NCBI RefSeq assembly: GCF_000003855.2
Contig: NW_003101676.1
Location: forward strand, 1,073,531 to 1,137,530
DNA from: Blastomyces gilchristii SLH14081
Lineage: Eukaryota; Ascomycota; Eurotiomycetes; Onygenales; Ajellomycetaceae
Length of the DNA: 64,000 nt
Direction: 5' to 3'
Of this stretch, positions 1 through 10,144 are shown piece by piece. The notes under the pieces were generated by a model. That model was not told the origin of the DNA, made no database searches, and saw only the letters and a list, made by a program, of their open reading frames with translations. How positions within the stretch are numbered: the stretch's first letter is position 1; each line of letters opens with the position of its first letter. The translations under genes and the position numbers were made by a program.

Positions 1-683
1 TGACTCCCATTCATATTCTTTTCTTCGGACTTGTTTCTGATTCTGTTGCTTGCTGGATGATGGAATGGTTGGTAACAAGAATTCTGCATGTTTATTATTG
101 GGATATCGTACGTTATGGGAAAAAAAAGAATTAGTTCCTACATTACCGATGCTGCTGATGTATTCATTTTTTCAACTTGCGCAAGGATGTATTCATGAAC
201 ACCTCCTACTCTCCTATCCAGGTTTCGTATTCAGTCCTCTTTCCTGGGGATATCAGAGGATTGCACTGCGATATCGGTTCCCTCATCGTATGATTACGAT
301 CATGCAGATGACAATAATAGTAATAATAAAGTCTCAAGAGATGTCGCTCCTTTAAATTCCCACCAGCAACCCCTGATCTGATGTTGAAATCAAAATCCAA
401 ACGCTCCGTTTCACTCCATAAAACAATAATAACATGCACTCCAAAATTCCAAAAATCAACTCAAGGATATCGTTGAAACTATCTTCCTTTTTATGTTCGT
501 TTCGAGTTTCTTCGTTTTGCTTCGTTTTCCACATTTTTACTCCTTGGTTTTATATAATTATACCCCCCTTCCCTTTTTTTCCCCTTCAGTCCGGCTACCA
601 ACCTTTTGTCCCTAGATGGAAGAACATGAGTTTATACAAAAATGTGTACATATCGATACCGGTTAAGAATACGGTCACTCTCC
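1..683. other. 3' flank of MTD1, no gene recognised
   Basis: I see no supported gene here. The stretch lies downstream of the minus-strand MTD1 stop codon and probably contains its 3' UTR. Short open frames on both strands (for example 50-355 plus and 206-439 minus) have no recognisable domain or codon pattern and overlap each other. Confidence 0.6.
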
Positions 684-2131
684 TTACTCCGCTTGCGTGA
701 CGACGCCCTCAAGAGTGCCGGGTTTCTCAACAGCGTCTGCAGGGTGGACCTGACTGTGGCTGCGGTTCTGGACGATCCTCTATTTTAAGGGGATTTGAAA
801 GTCAGGACAGATAAAGTGAAAATTCAAATACATAATATCGTTAGAAAGGGTAAGGAAGGGGGAAATCTCACAAGCAAGTTTCTCAGCAGCACCACGATCG
901 TAACCTTCCCAATGGCCGGGACGTATATGGATGCTTTCTCTTTCACCTCTGGTCCGAAATTCTATCGGCAAAAGAAAGAAAGCCGCCGTCAGCATTATAA
1001 AACTTACTCGAAAAAGAACAGAATCGGCCACCTCCTCTCCTTATCACCAGAGACTACACTCACCTTCTCACTCGAAAAGTTAATACACACAGCCCCCTGT
1101 CTCAACAACTTCGTATCAAACCTGAAATTATCCCCTGGCACCCCGCTGATAACCACATCACAATGCGGCACCGCATCTTCCAACCCCCACCCCTCCATAT
1201 CCATAACCTCGTGATGTCTCTTCCTAATCCCCTCCCCACGCGTAAACTGTTGTACACCTGTGACATCCACACTATATACACACGCGCCATCATTCGCCAA
1301 TAACGCCGCCAGCGGTCTCCCCACCACCTCCGACCGATTAACCACACATATCGTATGCCCAAACAGCCTATTCCCGTAGGGGAGGATAGTGTTGTAAATC
1401 TGCAGGTACTCGAGGATCTTGATAACTGCGAGCGGCGTGCAGGGCAAGACGGATTTCTGCTTGTTTTGCGGGGGGTCGAGGAAGCGGATGTTTTGGTACA
1501 TGTTGAAGATGTAGCGGTGACTGAGGCCCTCTACGTCCTTGGAGATGTCGACGATTTGTTGGAGATATTGGTCTTGTCTGTTGTTGAAGATGGGGTAGTA
1601 GACTATTATGCCATCGATGTCTGAGTCTGCGTTGGCGGCTAGGATGGCGTCTTCGATGTCGTCGCGCGAGACGGTGCGGAGGGTATAGCGAAAGTTGCTA
1701 TGAGTTGGAGGTTAACATGTTTTCGCCGTTACATTTTTGTTTAATTAATTAAACGTCAATTGAGGTTTCTGTAAAATGATTCTCCAAAGCCCTGGCTGTT
1801 ATCTTAATTGAAGCAGCCACAATCGCAACCCGGGCGAAGCACATCTGCGCTTACACGGGGAGGATTCTCATTTCGCAAAAGCAAAAAAGGAACGATCACA
1901 GCTAAAGAAGTAAGAAAAAAATTACACTCACTTGTCTTTACACGTCTTCTCCGTCCAATCCGCATACATCTTCGCAGCCGGGTCTGAATTGGCCAAAAAC
2001 CCCACGAGGTGCGGCGCCCTGTTCAGCGTCTGACGCCCCTCATTGACCTCAGCCAAAAGGCCCCGCGCAACATTCGCGGCAAGTACAACTTTGCAGGAAG
2101 CTGGGGCGGGGGTTTCTGGTTCTGATGCCAT
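684..2131 (-). CDS. MTD1: Methylenetetrahydrofolate dehydrogenase (NAD+), Mtd1-type
   Basis: Cytosolic NAD-dependent oxidation of 5,10-methylene-THF to 5,10-methenyl-THF in one-carbon metabolism. I read four exons: 2131-1932, 1697-1064, 961-872 and 779-684, joined by GT-AG introns (donors GTGAGT, GTGAGT, GTGAGA; acceptors ATAG, ATAG, ATAG) and giving 339 residues, close to the yeast enzyme. The reading frame is open across every junction. Diagnostic segments are VGFLANSDPAAKMYA (about residues 43-57), SVLPCTPLAVIKILE (149-163) and the nucleotide-binding NRSEVVGRPLAALLANDGA (187-205), which matches the monofunctional Mtd1 branch rather than the trifunctional C1-THF synthase. The last exon is only 96 nt and was found by requiring NLLRIVQNR to follow the third junction. 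The start is the first ATG, before MASEPETPAP. No unusual feature. Confidence 0.95.
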
Positions 2132-3857
2132 GTGTCTGGATTTATTTGTAGTCGAGGGGAGGGGAAGATGTAAGGAAGGGAGGGTGTGGCAGGAATCAAT
2201 TCATGAGTGTCTACGGAGGTGAGAAATGGGTTTTATAAACTTTTTCCTTTTATTTTTGGGTGCGTTCCAGGCTTATCAATGAGCTGATTGAGCTATGTCT
2301 TTAAAATGATGAATTGATTCACAAGCTAGACTAGAGGACATCAACAGAGTATCTTGTCAAACAAGTAAATAATAGAGTAAGAGATCTAATCTAGAATGTG
2401 TTGGAATATTCCTATGCATATATTTTCTATAACTCTAAATGGATACTACAAACTCAGAGATAGAATAGTTTCAAATGCTAGTTGATTCAATCAATGTAGA
2501 TCTCAATGTCAAGAAAGAATCTCATCCCCGCTATTCATTATATTGTCAAATCCTGACAGCTCTGATGTTTCTTGAAGAGTTTAACTATCACTATGAGATA
2601 ATGAAAGAGGAGCTGTGAGTATCTATGAAGTACAGATATTGACAGCTACTATATTCTGTGATAATAAAGAGTCTACTCATAGCTAACATTATTATATTAA
2701 TCATTCAATTGAAAAACTATGAGTATCTGCACTCTATATATAGTTAAACTCTCTGTGAAACACTGAGACTTGTTAGAATTGAATAATACAATGATGAATA
2801 GTAGAGAAGAGATTCTTTTCTTAACTTTGATATCTACATTGAATCACTAGGTATTTTATATATAAAAGCTGTGTTTGAGCTAAACTCTTGACCAGGTGCA
2901 AATAGTCTACCGTATGTCTGGGTGTATTATTTTATATATATATGTTTTTTCAAGAAAATCTTTTCAATTTGGAAACACAGCAAATGTCAGCTTAAACATC
3001 TTTCTCTAGCTGAAATAATAAAAAAAAAATACTCACTCATACAGCTTCACAGAGTTCAAATTCACCAGAGCTGGCTGTGCTCATTAGATGTCGGCTTCTT
3101 TAGCTTTTTCATTGTTCAAAATTCAGCACTTTGTATTAGTATATCTTTTTTTCTCATATTTTCTCCTCCATTTCACACAACTGTCAGAACCTAGCAGCAG
3201 CATCTAAGAGCAGACAGTTCTCAGTTCTCTCTTCTTAATCAATCTCAATACAATTGTGTCTAACAGAGGGATAATCGTACACAGTACATTCATCATATAG
3301 CAAGTAGAAAAGCGACAAAATAGAGAAAGATGCCGTAAAAAAACAACGGAAACTGGAAATTGAAAAAGTAGGCTAGTGAGAAAAATGAGAGATGAGCAGA
3401 GTTGAAACGTATGAAAAGTGATCACAGGAGAAGAGGCAGTAAAAGGAGAGAATTCATTACTTAGATGACTCCCATGTAGAGAAGTCATGAGTGTAACTTT
3501 TTATACCACTTTTCTCTTTCTCACAGAGTGCCAAGAATACACAAGAAATTAAAATATGAAGTAATAAAACGAAAATGAAATTGATTTCAAAATTGTACAC
3601 GAGCTATTTCTTGTCTATACATTGTGGCAAGAGTGAGTTTTTATTAAAGAAATAAGGAGAGAGGAAGAAAAAGAAAGGAAAAAAATGATCCTTTTTCTTG
3701 AGTAGGTGGGAATGCTTAAGGGATAAAAACAGTAAAAAGAAAAAAAAAAAGGAAAAAAAGAGGATGCAAAGATTTAATTTGTTACACATAGTTTTCCTTT
3801 CTATTCCTTCTCCCTCCTTTCATTTTCAAATACATTGCGGTTGTCAGCGCAAAAAGG
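2132..3857. other. Intergenic region between MTD1 and ATP1, AT-rich and repeat-like in the middle
   Basis: The first ~150 bases are the MTD1 upstream region and the last ~300 are ATP1 3' flank with purine- and pyrimidine-rich runs. From about 2,281 to 3,265 composition drops to AT-rich, CpG-poor sequence like the transposon tract further right, so I infer an old mutated repeat. A possible LTR with ends TGTTAGA and TCTAACA spans 2,771-3,265, but I find no matching target duplication and no second copy in the window. Confidence 0.5.
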
Positions 3858-6138
3858 TTATGAGAAAGCCTTGTTGAAGGCAATAGTGACATCCTTCAAC
3901 TGAGCCTCAAGGTCCTTGCTCAATTGCCCTTCCTTCTCAATGGTTTGGAGAAGCTCAGGCTCATTGGATTTGAGGTGGGCAAGGAAATCGGTCTCCCACT
4001 GCAGAATCTTGTTGACGGGGATGGAGTCGAGATAGCCGTTGACACCAGCGAAAATAAGTGGGACCATCTCGTTGACAGCCATGGGGCTATATTGCTTCTG
4101 CTTGAGCAGCTCGGTCAGGCGCTCACCGCGATTGAGGGTCTGTTTGGTGGAAGCGTCCAAGTCGGAACCGAACTGGGCGAAGGCGGCAACCTCACGGTAC
4201 TGAGCCAAGAAAAGTTTGAGTGAACCAGCGACTTGCTTCATCGCCTTGAGCTGAGCGGCGGAGCCGACACGGGACACGGAGAGACCGACGTTAATGGCTG
4301 GGCGAATACCCTTGTAGAACAATTCGGCCTCCAAGAAGATCTGGCCGTCAGTGATGGAAATGACGTTGGTGGGAATGTACGCGGACACGTCACCACCCTG
4401 GGTCTCAATGATGGGGAGGGCAGTGAGGGAACCGCCCTTGTGGGCGTCGTTCAATTTGGCGGCACGCTCGAGAAGTCGAGAGTGGAGGTAGAAGACGCTA
4501 AAGGAATAAGAGTTAGACATATGTGAACCCTACAAAAGAGAGAAATTTTGAAACGTACTCTCCGGGGTAAGCCTCACGTCCGGGGGGACGACGGAGCAGC
4601 AGAGACATCTGGCGGTAGGCAACGGCCTGCTTGGACAAATCGTCATAGGTGATCAGGGCATGGCGTCCGGAATCACGGAAAAATTCGGCGCAAGCAGTCG
4701 CTGAAACGGGTAAGAACAGTCATTAGAATCAGAAGTTTTTTTAAAAATAAAAACATAATATAAAATAAAAGGGAAGAAGGGAAAAAATAAGACTTACCAG
4801 TGAAGGGAGCAATATACTGAAGGGGAGCAGCCTCGGAAGCAGTGGCGGCAACAACGATGGAGTACTTCATGGCATCGTTCTCCTCAAGGGTCTTGACGAG
4901 CTGGGCGACAGTGGAACGCTTCTGTCCAACAGCAACGTAAACACAGTACAGCTTCTTGGTCTCGTCATTGGAGTCGTTCCATCTCTTCTGGTTAAGCATG
5001 GCGTCAAGAGCAACGGCAGTCTTTCCAGTCTGACGATCACCAATGATCAACTCACGCTGACCACGGCCAATGGGAACCATAGAGTCGACACATTTGAGAC
5101 CGGTCTGCACAGGCTGGTTGACGGAGCGGCGAGGCAGAATGCCGGGGGCCTTGACCTGAGCACGTCGTCTCTCCGTGGTCTTGATTGGGCCCTTTCCATC
5201 AATTGGGTTACCGAGAGCATCAATGACACGGCCCAAAAGCGCGTCGCCAACGGGGACATCAACCTGAGGGTGAAGGGTTAGCATATAAAAAACATCAAGT
5301 TGATGACAAAGAATTTCCTGTACATACAATCTGGCCAGTTCGCTTGACAGTCTCGCCTTCCTTGACGAGACGATCAGAACCGAAGAGCACAACACCGACT
5401 TGGCCGGCTTCCAAGTTCATGCACATGCCCTTGACGCCAGAGGCAAACCTAAAAGTTTGGTGTAAGTATGTTTTTGACTTTCAACGGTCGGAAGGTTAGA
5501 CAAAGAACGTACTCGACGAGTTCCTCGGCCTGGACATTGGCCATGCCATGGACGCGGGCAATACCGTCACTATTGTCCAGCCAGTTAGCATTCATCACTA
5601 TATCTTTTTGTTGTGGTTGTATTTTCGCAATGGCTAATTTTTTTGTCCTTGATGTTGGTCTGTTTGGGTGAGAGATTCTAGGCGTACCCGACAGAAAGGA
5701 CACGGCCAGTCTCAGCAAAGCCGGCTTCTTCATGGGCACCCCGGATTTTCCGTTCGAGGATAGAGGAGAGTTCGGTAGGAGAAGCCTTTGCTTCCGCAGC
5801 GTATGTTCGAACTTGTGAAAGTGGTCCTGGGGCAGCAACTCGAACCTGTTTTCGACGGGAAGAAAATTTGTCAGCGGGGTTTAAACAGAGCAGACGCGAC
5901 TCCAAGGGGATATAATTGAGTCAATTGGATCCCAACAGGACATCGACATCAATATTGAGGGCGGCATGGATGGATTCTGTCGGGTGGAAGCGATGAAGAC
6001 AATGGGCGTGGCTGGGGGTTTGGATGGGAAGATCGATGAAAAGGGATGGGAAGAGGGATGGCTTACACTAGCGATCCTGCCAGAGGCAGAGACGGCGGCG
6101 ACAGAGCGGCTGGACTGCCGCAGGGCGTTTCTGAACAT
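3858..6138 (-). CDS. ATP1: Mitochondrial F1F0 ATP synthase subunit alpha
   Basis: Alpha subunit of the F1 catalytic head of mitochondrial ATP synthase, matrix side of the inner membrane. I read seven exons: 6138-6067, 5845-5688, 5569-5513, 5448-5328, 5263-4798, 4700-4559 and 4497-3858, all with GT-AG introns and a continuous frame, giving 551 residues, the usual length. The N-terminus [19 protein letters not shown] is Arg/Ser/Ala-rich without acids, as expected for a matrix-targeting presequence. The Walker A loop [14 protein letters not shown] is at about residue 211, the DELSEED-like core and [14 protein letters not shown] segment follow, and the conserved arginine in [11 protein letters not shown] is at about residue 415. 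The C-terminal helical domain ends AFNKAFS. The third exon is only 57 nt. Residues around the exon 5/6 junction read [14 protein letters not shown], slightly unlike the yeast sequence but well spliced. The gene neighbours MTD1 tail-to-head on the same strand; no functional link is implied. Confidence 0.97.
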
Positions 6139-7075
6139 TGTGAAGGATGGGGTTCAGAGGGAGTAGAGATGGAAAAAGATGGGAGGAGAGAGCAATTGGA
6201 GGTTGCACAGTGGGAGAGGAGAGGAGCGGATATTGTGGATGGTGGAAAAGAGCGAGCTTTGAGGTTGCGAGGAGGACTGGGCCCAAACGGGACTAGCCAA
6301 GATCTTGCCGAGCCTAATAGGACAGTCAGCAAAGTTTGTTCCGAGGGCTGAATGCCACCACAGCGCACAATTGCAGGCGATGAGACGGTGCAATTACAGT
6401 GCTTATCATTGCAGATACCTTTACTATCGTCTATACGGTTCAGTTGCTCCAAATACCGCCATCTAGAGGCGTAATGCGTGGTGTTTCGCCTTGTTTTGGG
6501 TTTTGTTGATTCCTAGAGTTGCGACTAGGGCGACATTGTTGTGCTTAGTCATGAGCATAACGAGAAAAGATACATTTCAAACGCATATAAATTAGATAAA
6601 GGGCATTTGCAATTGAAAACACAAATGCCAATATCATATGCTAGATTATATAAAAATATCAACTAACGTCACGTAAAGTATTATCCGTCACGTATAAACA
6701 TCCACTTGTTTTGAGAGTAATAGAACCGAATCGATCATGGAGAAGAGAGGAGAGTAGACAACTCCGGAAGTCGCGGATAGATGAAATCTTGCCCCTCCAA
6801 AAATGAATATACATATGAAAGGGTCGTGTCAGTGCATCCTGCTTCCTCCTTCCAATTGTTCCCATCACGCATCAATCACCCCCACACCATACCATACCGT
6901 ACTATTCAATAAACCTCTCGCTTGACCCCGGGGTATATATTGAATACAAAAGCCCGGCCGCAAAAGTAGCACACAACAGATAGCCACCCTATCCTCCACC
7001 TGATGGCTTAAAAGAAAAAGAAAACGGCCAAGGGAGTTTGGTGGGATGTGGGAACGGGAAAAGCAAAATAACTAT
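6139..7075. other. ATP1 upstream region and MPO1-like 3' flank
   Basis: No gene recognised. The part next to 6,139 must hold the ATP1 promoter and 5' UTR; the part before 7,075 is the 3' flank of the Mpo1-like gene. Open frames at 6,063-6,452 (minus) run into the ATP1 first exon and show no family signature. Confidence 0.55.
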
Positions 7076-7898
7076 TTAGCTCTTTCCCTTCCCAGTCCCT
7101 TTCTCCTCCTTAAACTTCGCAATCTCCTTCATAACCGCCTGATCAATCCTGGCCTTCAATTGTGGCCGGTACCCCAACGAAAACAGAATTTCAAGCCACA
7201 CGAAAAACGGCGCGAGGAAAAACGCCTGCACCAGATTATCTAGCAATGCGGGTGCTCTCCCCTCGAAAGCGCCGTGGCCGACAAACTGCGCTATCCATGC
7301 GACTGCCTGGATGCCTAGGCCCCAGTATGTCGCTGCGGAACCGTAGGTGGCTGTGAGATGGTTGACAAGCGCAGTGCCACCGACTAGTAAAGGGGCGAGG
7401 AGAGCGCCGGCCACAGGTTCCATGAGGACGTAGAGGGACGCATAGAGGAGGCCGGCTATGGTGCCGAGGTTTGGGGGAAGGTTCGTGATGGAGAGGGAGT
7501 CCGGGAGAGGGATGACGGGGCCTGAGTTTGTTGCCTGGATGTTGTTGTTAGTTCTGGATTTGTTGCTGATAGGGAGGGAATGGGAGAATAGGAGGTGTAC
7601 CAGTTGGAACATGCACAGCATTATCACCGGGACACATGTGATGTGGATTGCGACGTTCACCTATGTAGCGAGACGAGATGCGTTAGGATAGATAGGTAGA
7701 GACGATTTGAACGTATGTGACATATAGGATCTACATAGGAGGGCGGGTTCTCCGGATATCTCTTACTGGATTATGGTGGTAGGCACCATACTATTGCACA
7801 GAACGGTCAGTCTCTTGTTGTGGGTTAAGGAGGGGTCAATAAGTAGAGACTCTACTATTACTTACAAAGGTAAACTGCTTTTCCAGGTTGAGCGCCAT
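7076..7898 (-). CDS. MPO1: Mpo1-like (DUF962/YGL010w family) ER membrane protein
   Basis: Member of the family of yeast Mpo1, an Fe(II)-dependent dioxygenase of fatty-acid alpha-oxidation in phytosphingosine breakdown at the ER. I assemble four exons: 7898-7866, 7790-7767, 7660-7601 and 7534-7076, giving 191 residues. Donors are GTAAGT, GTAAGA and GTACAC; acceptors AATAG, CATAG and CCAG. The family pattern is clear: YGAYHHNPVNVAIH (residues 12-25), several hydrophobic membrane segments, and VGHGAFEGRAPALLDNLVQ (about 124-142) followed by a hydrophobic stretch and LGYRPQLKARID. Conserved histidines in the HH and GHG motifs fit metal binding. Exon 2 has only 24 nt and carries the whole YGAYHHNP motif; the third intron is 66 nt, a multiple of three without stops, so a naive caller would read through it. 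The C-terminus is Lys-rich (KEEKGTGKGKS). The function is inferred from family membership. Confidence 0.92.
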
Positions 7899-9399
7899 GG
7901 CTGCTATCCGAGTTGCCCGTCTACACAGAGATGGAGGAGTGGGATCTCATGTAAGTGTGGTACATGAACGTGTCGCTGGGTGTAGTAAATAACCTGGGAA
8001 CCTAGAAATAGGTTATAGATAAGCGGGGATGGTGGGAAGAGCAGGAGCAAGCAACTGGATACTGGGGATTTGAGTTGGTATATTGTTCCCAGTCTTGGTA
8101 TGGAGGATCAGGAAATATCTGTATTCGGACTCTGGCTTCTGTATATTCCGGCTCGCCTGTCTGTCTGTCTCAGGCTCGTAGGCGGAGATGTTCCAATTTC
8201 CCCAGATGTTGTTCTGGGCAGGAAGATTTAAGGTTGCCGCCGCGAAGTGCCCAGCTTTCATGTGATCGTCATTGGTCAACCATGAAGATATACTTAGTAC
8301 ATCCATCAAAGCCGTACCCTCAAATGAGTATGCCATTTTATCATTCCTTTTCTGTTGTTTGTAAAGAATTATTTATCTGCCTCCCACTTCTCCTCTGGGA
8401 CAAGCAAGCAGCGCTCATGTTCGCCATCTACACATGCCTCACACTCGCCTCATAGTTCTGCTCGTTAGTAGCTTCCTCTGTCAGTATACCGAGAAAGAAG
8501 TCCATTTGGTATTCATTCCGTATCTTGCATAGATTCCTTAACCCTCTGCCATCTCATGAACCTCATCCAACTTCTAAGTCGCTCATCTACTACCTAGGTA
8601 ATGTCCATTGTCTAGGAGCCGGAGATCACCCTTGAGTTTTATATCACGTGATAAACATGAAATCCACGTGACTGCTCTTCGCGCCCGCAAACTTCCAAGG
8701 TTCCAAGGTTCTTGCCTCTGTCAGGCTCAACATGCCAATCTCTGAATCTCTCCCGCTTCACACTCCCCTTCCCTCTCTCCCCTCCTCATTATCCTTTGCT
8801 CACCTGCGCAATCCTGCGGATTACTTTGCTCTCCATAACGCGCCCGTGGGCTACTTAATTAAGGTTTTACTCAGCTCAGCTAACCACGGCCCTTCTCCTC
8901 CTCCAATTCCCTTAGGGTACCAATATTCAGCTTTCTCTTCTCGTCTCTCGTTTACCCAGTTTATAGAAATAGACGATTTGTTGCTGGCTAAAGCTACGCG
9001 CTGCTTTTGCCTGTCATTATCAAACAGTCTTCCTGTTTGGACCACGAAAAAGAGAAAGAGTAAAAAGCGAAGGAAAAAAAACAGCTCTGTCATGATACGC
9101 TAAGAATCGCACGACGTCGCCCGGGCTTTGTTTTGCGCGCAAAGTCCGTTTGTTAGGAAGGCCGTTCTGGGAGCTTTGGGGGTTGGATTGGATCTTGCCC
9201 GCCTACCCGCCTACCCACACACGCACACACGCACATTGGGGCTGCGGGGGATTTAGAAAATTTAGCATCCTTCCGTCCAAAAGACAAACCCGGCGATTCA
9301 TTGCTTGAGAGGCCGTTATTCTAGTCGCCATACAGTGAGCGCGAAACTACAGCGCGCGGGTTTGTCCTCTGTTGCGTTCACCCGCCCAGCCTTTTCACC
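7899..9399. other. Divergent promoter region between MPO1-like and RPB7
   Basis: No coding sequence that I can support. The spacer is shared by two divergently transcribed genes. The 8,640-9,399 half is CpG-rich with pyrimidine tracts, a CA-rich run near 9,218-9,237 and two E-boxes, as expected for a promoter and 5' UTR. The open frame 8,732-9,103 (plus) is Ser/Pro/Leu low-complexity and most likely 5' leader or promoter. Confidence 0.55.
8645..8670. promoter_or_regulatory. Paired CACGTG E-boxes
   Basis: Two perfect CACGTG palindromes at 8645-8650 and 8665-8670, exactly 20 bp apart (about two helical turns). CACGTG is the classical bHLH site (Cbf1, SREBP-like factors in fungi). They lie ~730 bp before RPB7 and ~750 bp before the MPO1-like gene, so either could be the target. 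Binding is inference. Confidence 0.4.
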
Positions 9400-10144
9400 A
9401 TGTTCTTCATCCACTTCCTCGAACATGTCCTCACTCTCCACCCGACCTTCTTCGGCTCACATGTGAAGGAATACCTGACGCAGAAGCTGCTAGATGACGT
9501 GGAAGGGGTGTGCACGGGCGACTATTACATTGTTTGTGTGATGGATACATATGACATTTCGGAGGGGAGGGTGTTGCCTGGTAGCGGGCTGGCGGAGTAT
9601 ACTATTATGTACAGGGCGATTGTCTGGAAGCCGTTTAAGGGGGAGACGGTATGTATTTTCTGTGGGGCTTGTTTGTGGGATTCAGATGGGCTTTTTACAC
9701 GTGTCGTGCTAACTGGGTATCGCCTGTGATGGTGATGATCGCATGAAGGTGGATGCTATCGTGACATCTGTTAAAAACCAAGGGATATTTGCAGAAGTTG
9801 GCCAGTTGACGGTCTTCGTGTCGAAACATGTATGTTTCATTTATTATGTTTTGCTCGTTGCCGCTGATATTTCCTGTTCTTCTTTTACTGGATTGGTTTG
9901 AACTGGACGCACCCGAGGTTCGCTTTGCTAACGAGTATCATTCCATTTTTGTTCCGAGTAACAGTTGATTCCCCCCGAAATCAAATGGGACCCCGACGCG
10001 ACTCCGCCGCAATATACGGACAATGGAGAACAGGTTATTGAGAAGGGCACCAATTTGCGCATCAAGCTGATTGGGTTGCGAAATGACGTGCGCAATATGT
10101 TTGCGATTGGAAGTATCAAAGAGGATTATTTAGGGTCTGTCTAA
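9400..10144 (+). CDS. RPB7: DNA-directed RNA polymerase II subunit Rpb7
   Basis: Rpb7 pairs with Rpb4 to form the stalk of RNA polymerase II, acting in initiation and in contacts with nascent RNA. Three exons: 9400-9648, 9749-9829 and 9965-10144, giving 169 residues (yeast 171). Donors are GTATGT in both introns; acceptors are GAAG and ACAG, and all junctions are phase 0. The N-terminal RNP-like half begins MFFIHFLEHVLTLHPTFFG and contains EGVCTGDYYIVCVMD and YRAIVWKPFKGE; the C-terminal OB/S1 half has VDAIVTSVKNQGIFAEVGQ and ends with the family signature GSIKEDYLGSV. The middle exon is only 81 nt. First intron acceptor AAG is less usual but the only one that restores the conserved VD start of the S1 domain. 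A single-copy core gene. Confidence 0.96.

Noticed and set aside
3204..3488. 94-codon minus frame in the MTD1-ATP1 spacer
   Set aside because: Hydrophobic low-complexity peptide in pyrimidine-rich DNA; it overlaps the possible LTR edge and has no domain.
6063..6452. 129-codon minus frame at the ATP1 5' end
   Set aside because: It overlaps ATP1 exon 1 in another frame and continues into the promoter; no family signature.
8013..8336. 107-codon minus frame upstream of the MPO1-like gene
   Set aside because: No recognisable domain, no conserved splice context, and it lies in the divergent promoter.
8732..9103. 123-codon open frame upstream of RPB7
   Set aside because: Low-complexity Ser/Pro/Leu then Lys/Arg composition, no domain, pyrimidine-rich DNA typical of a promoter and leader, and an equally long frame on the other strand.
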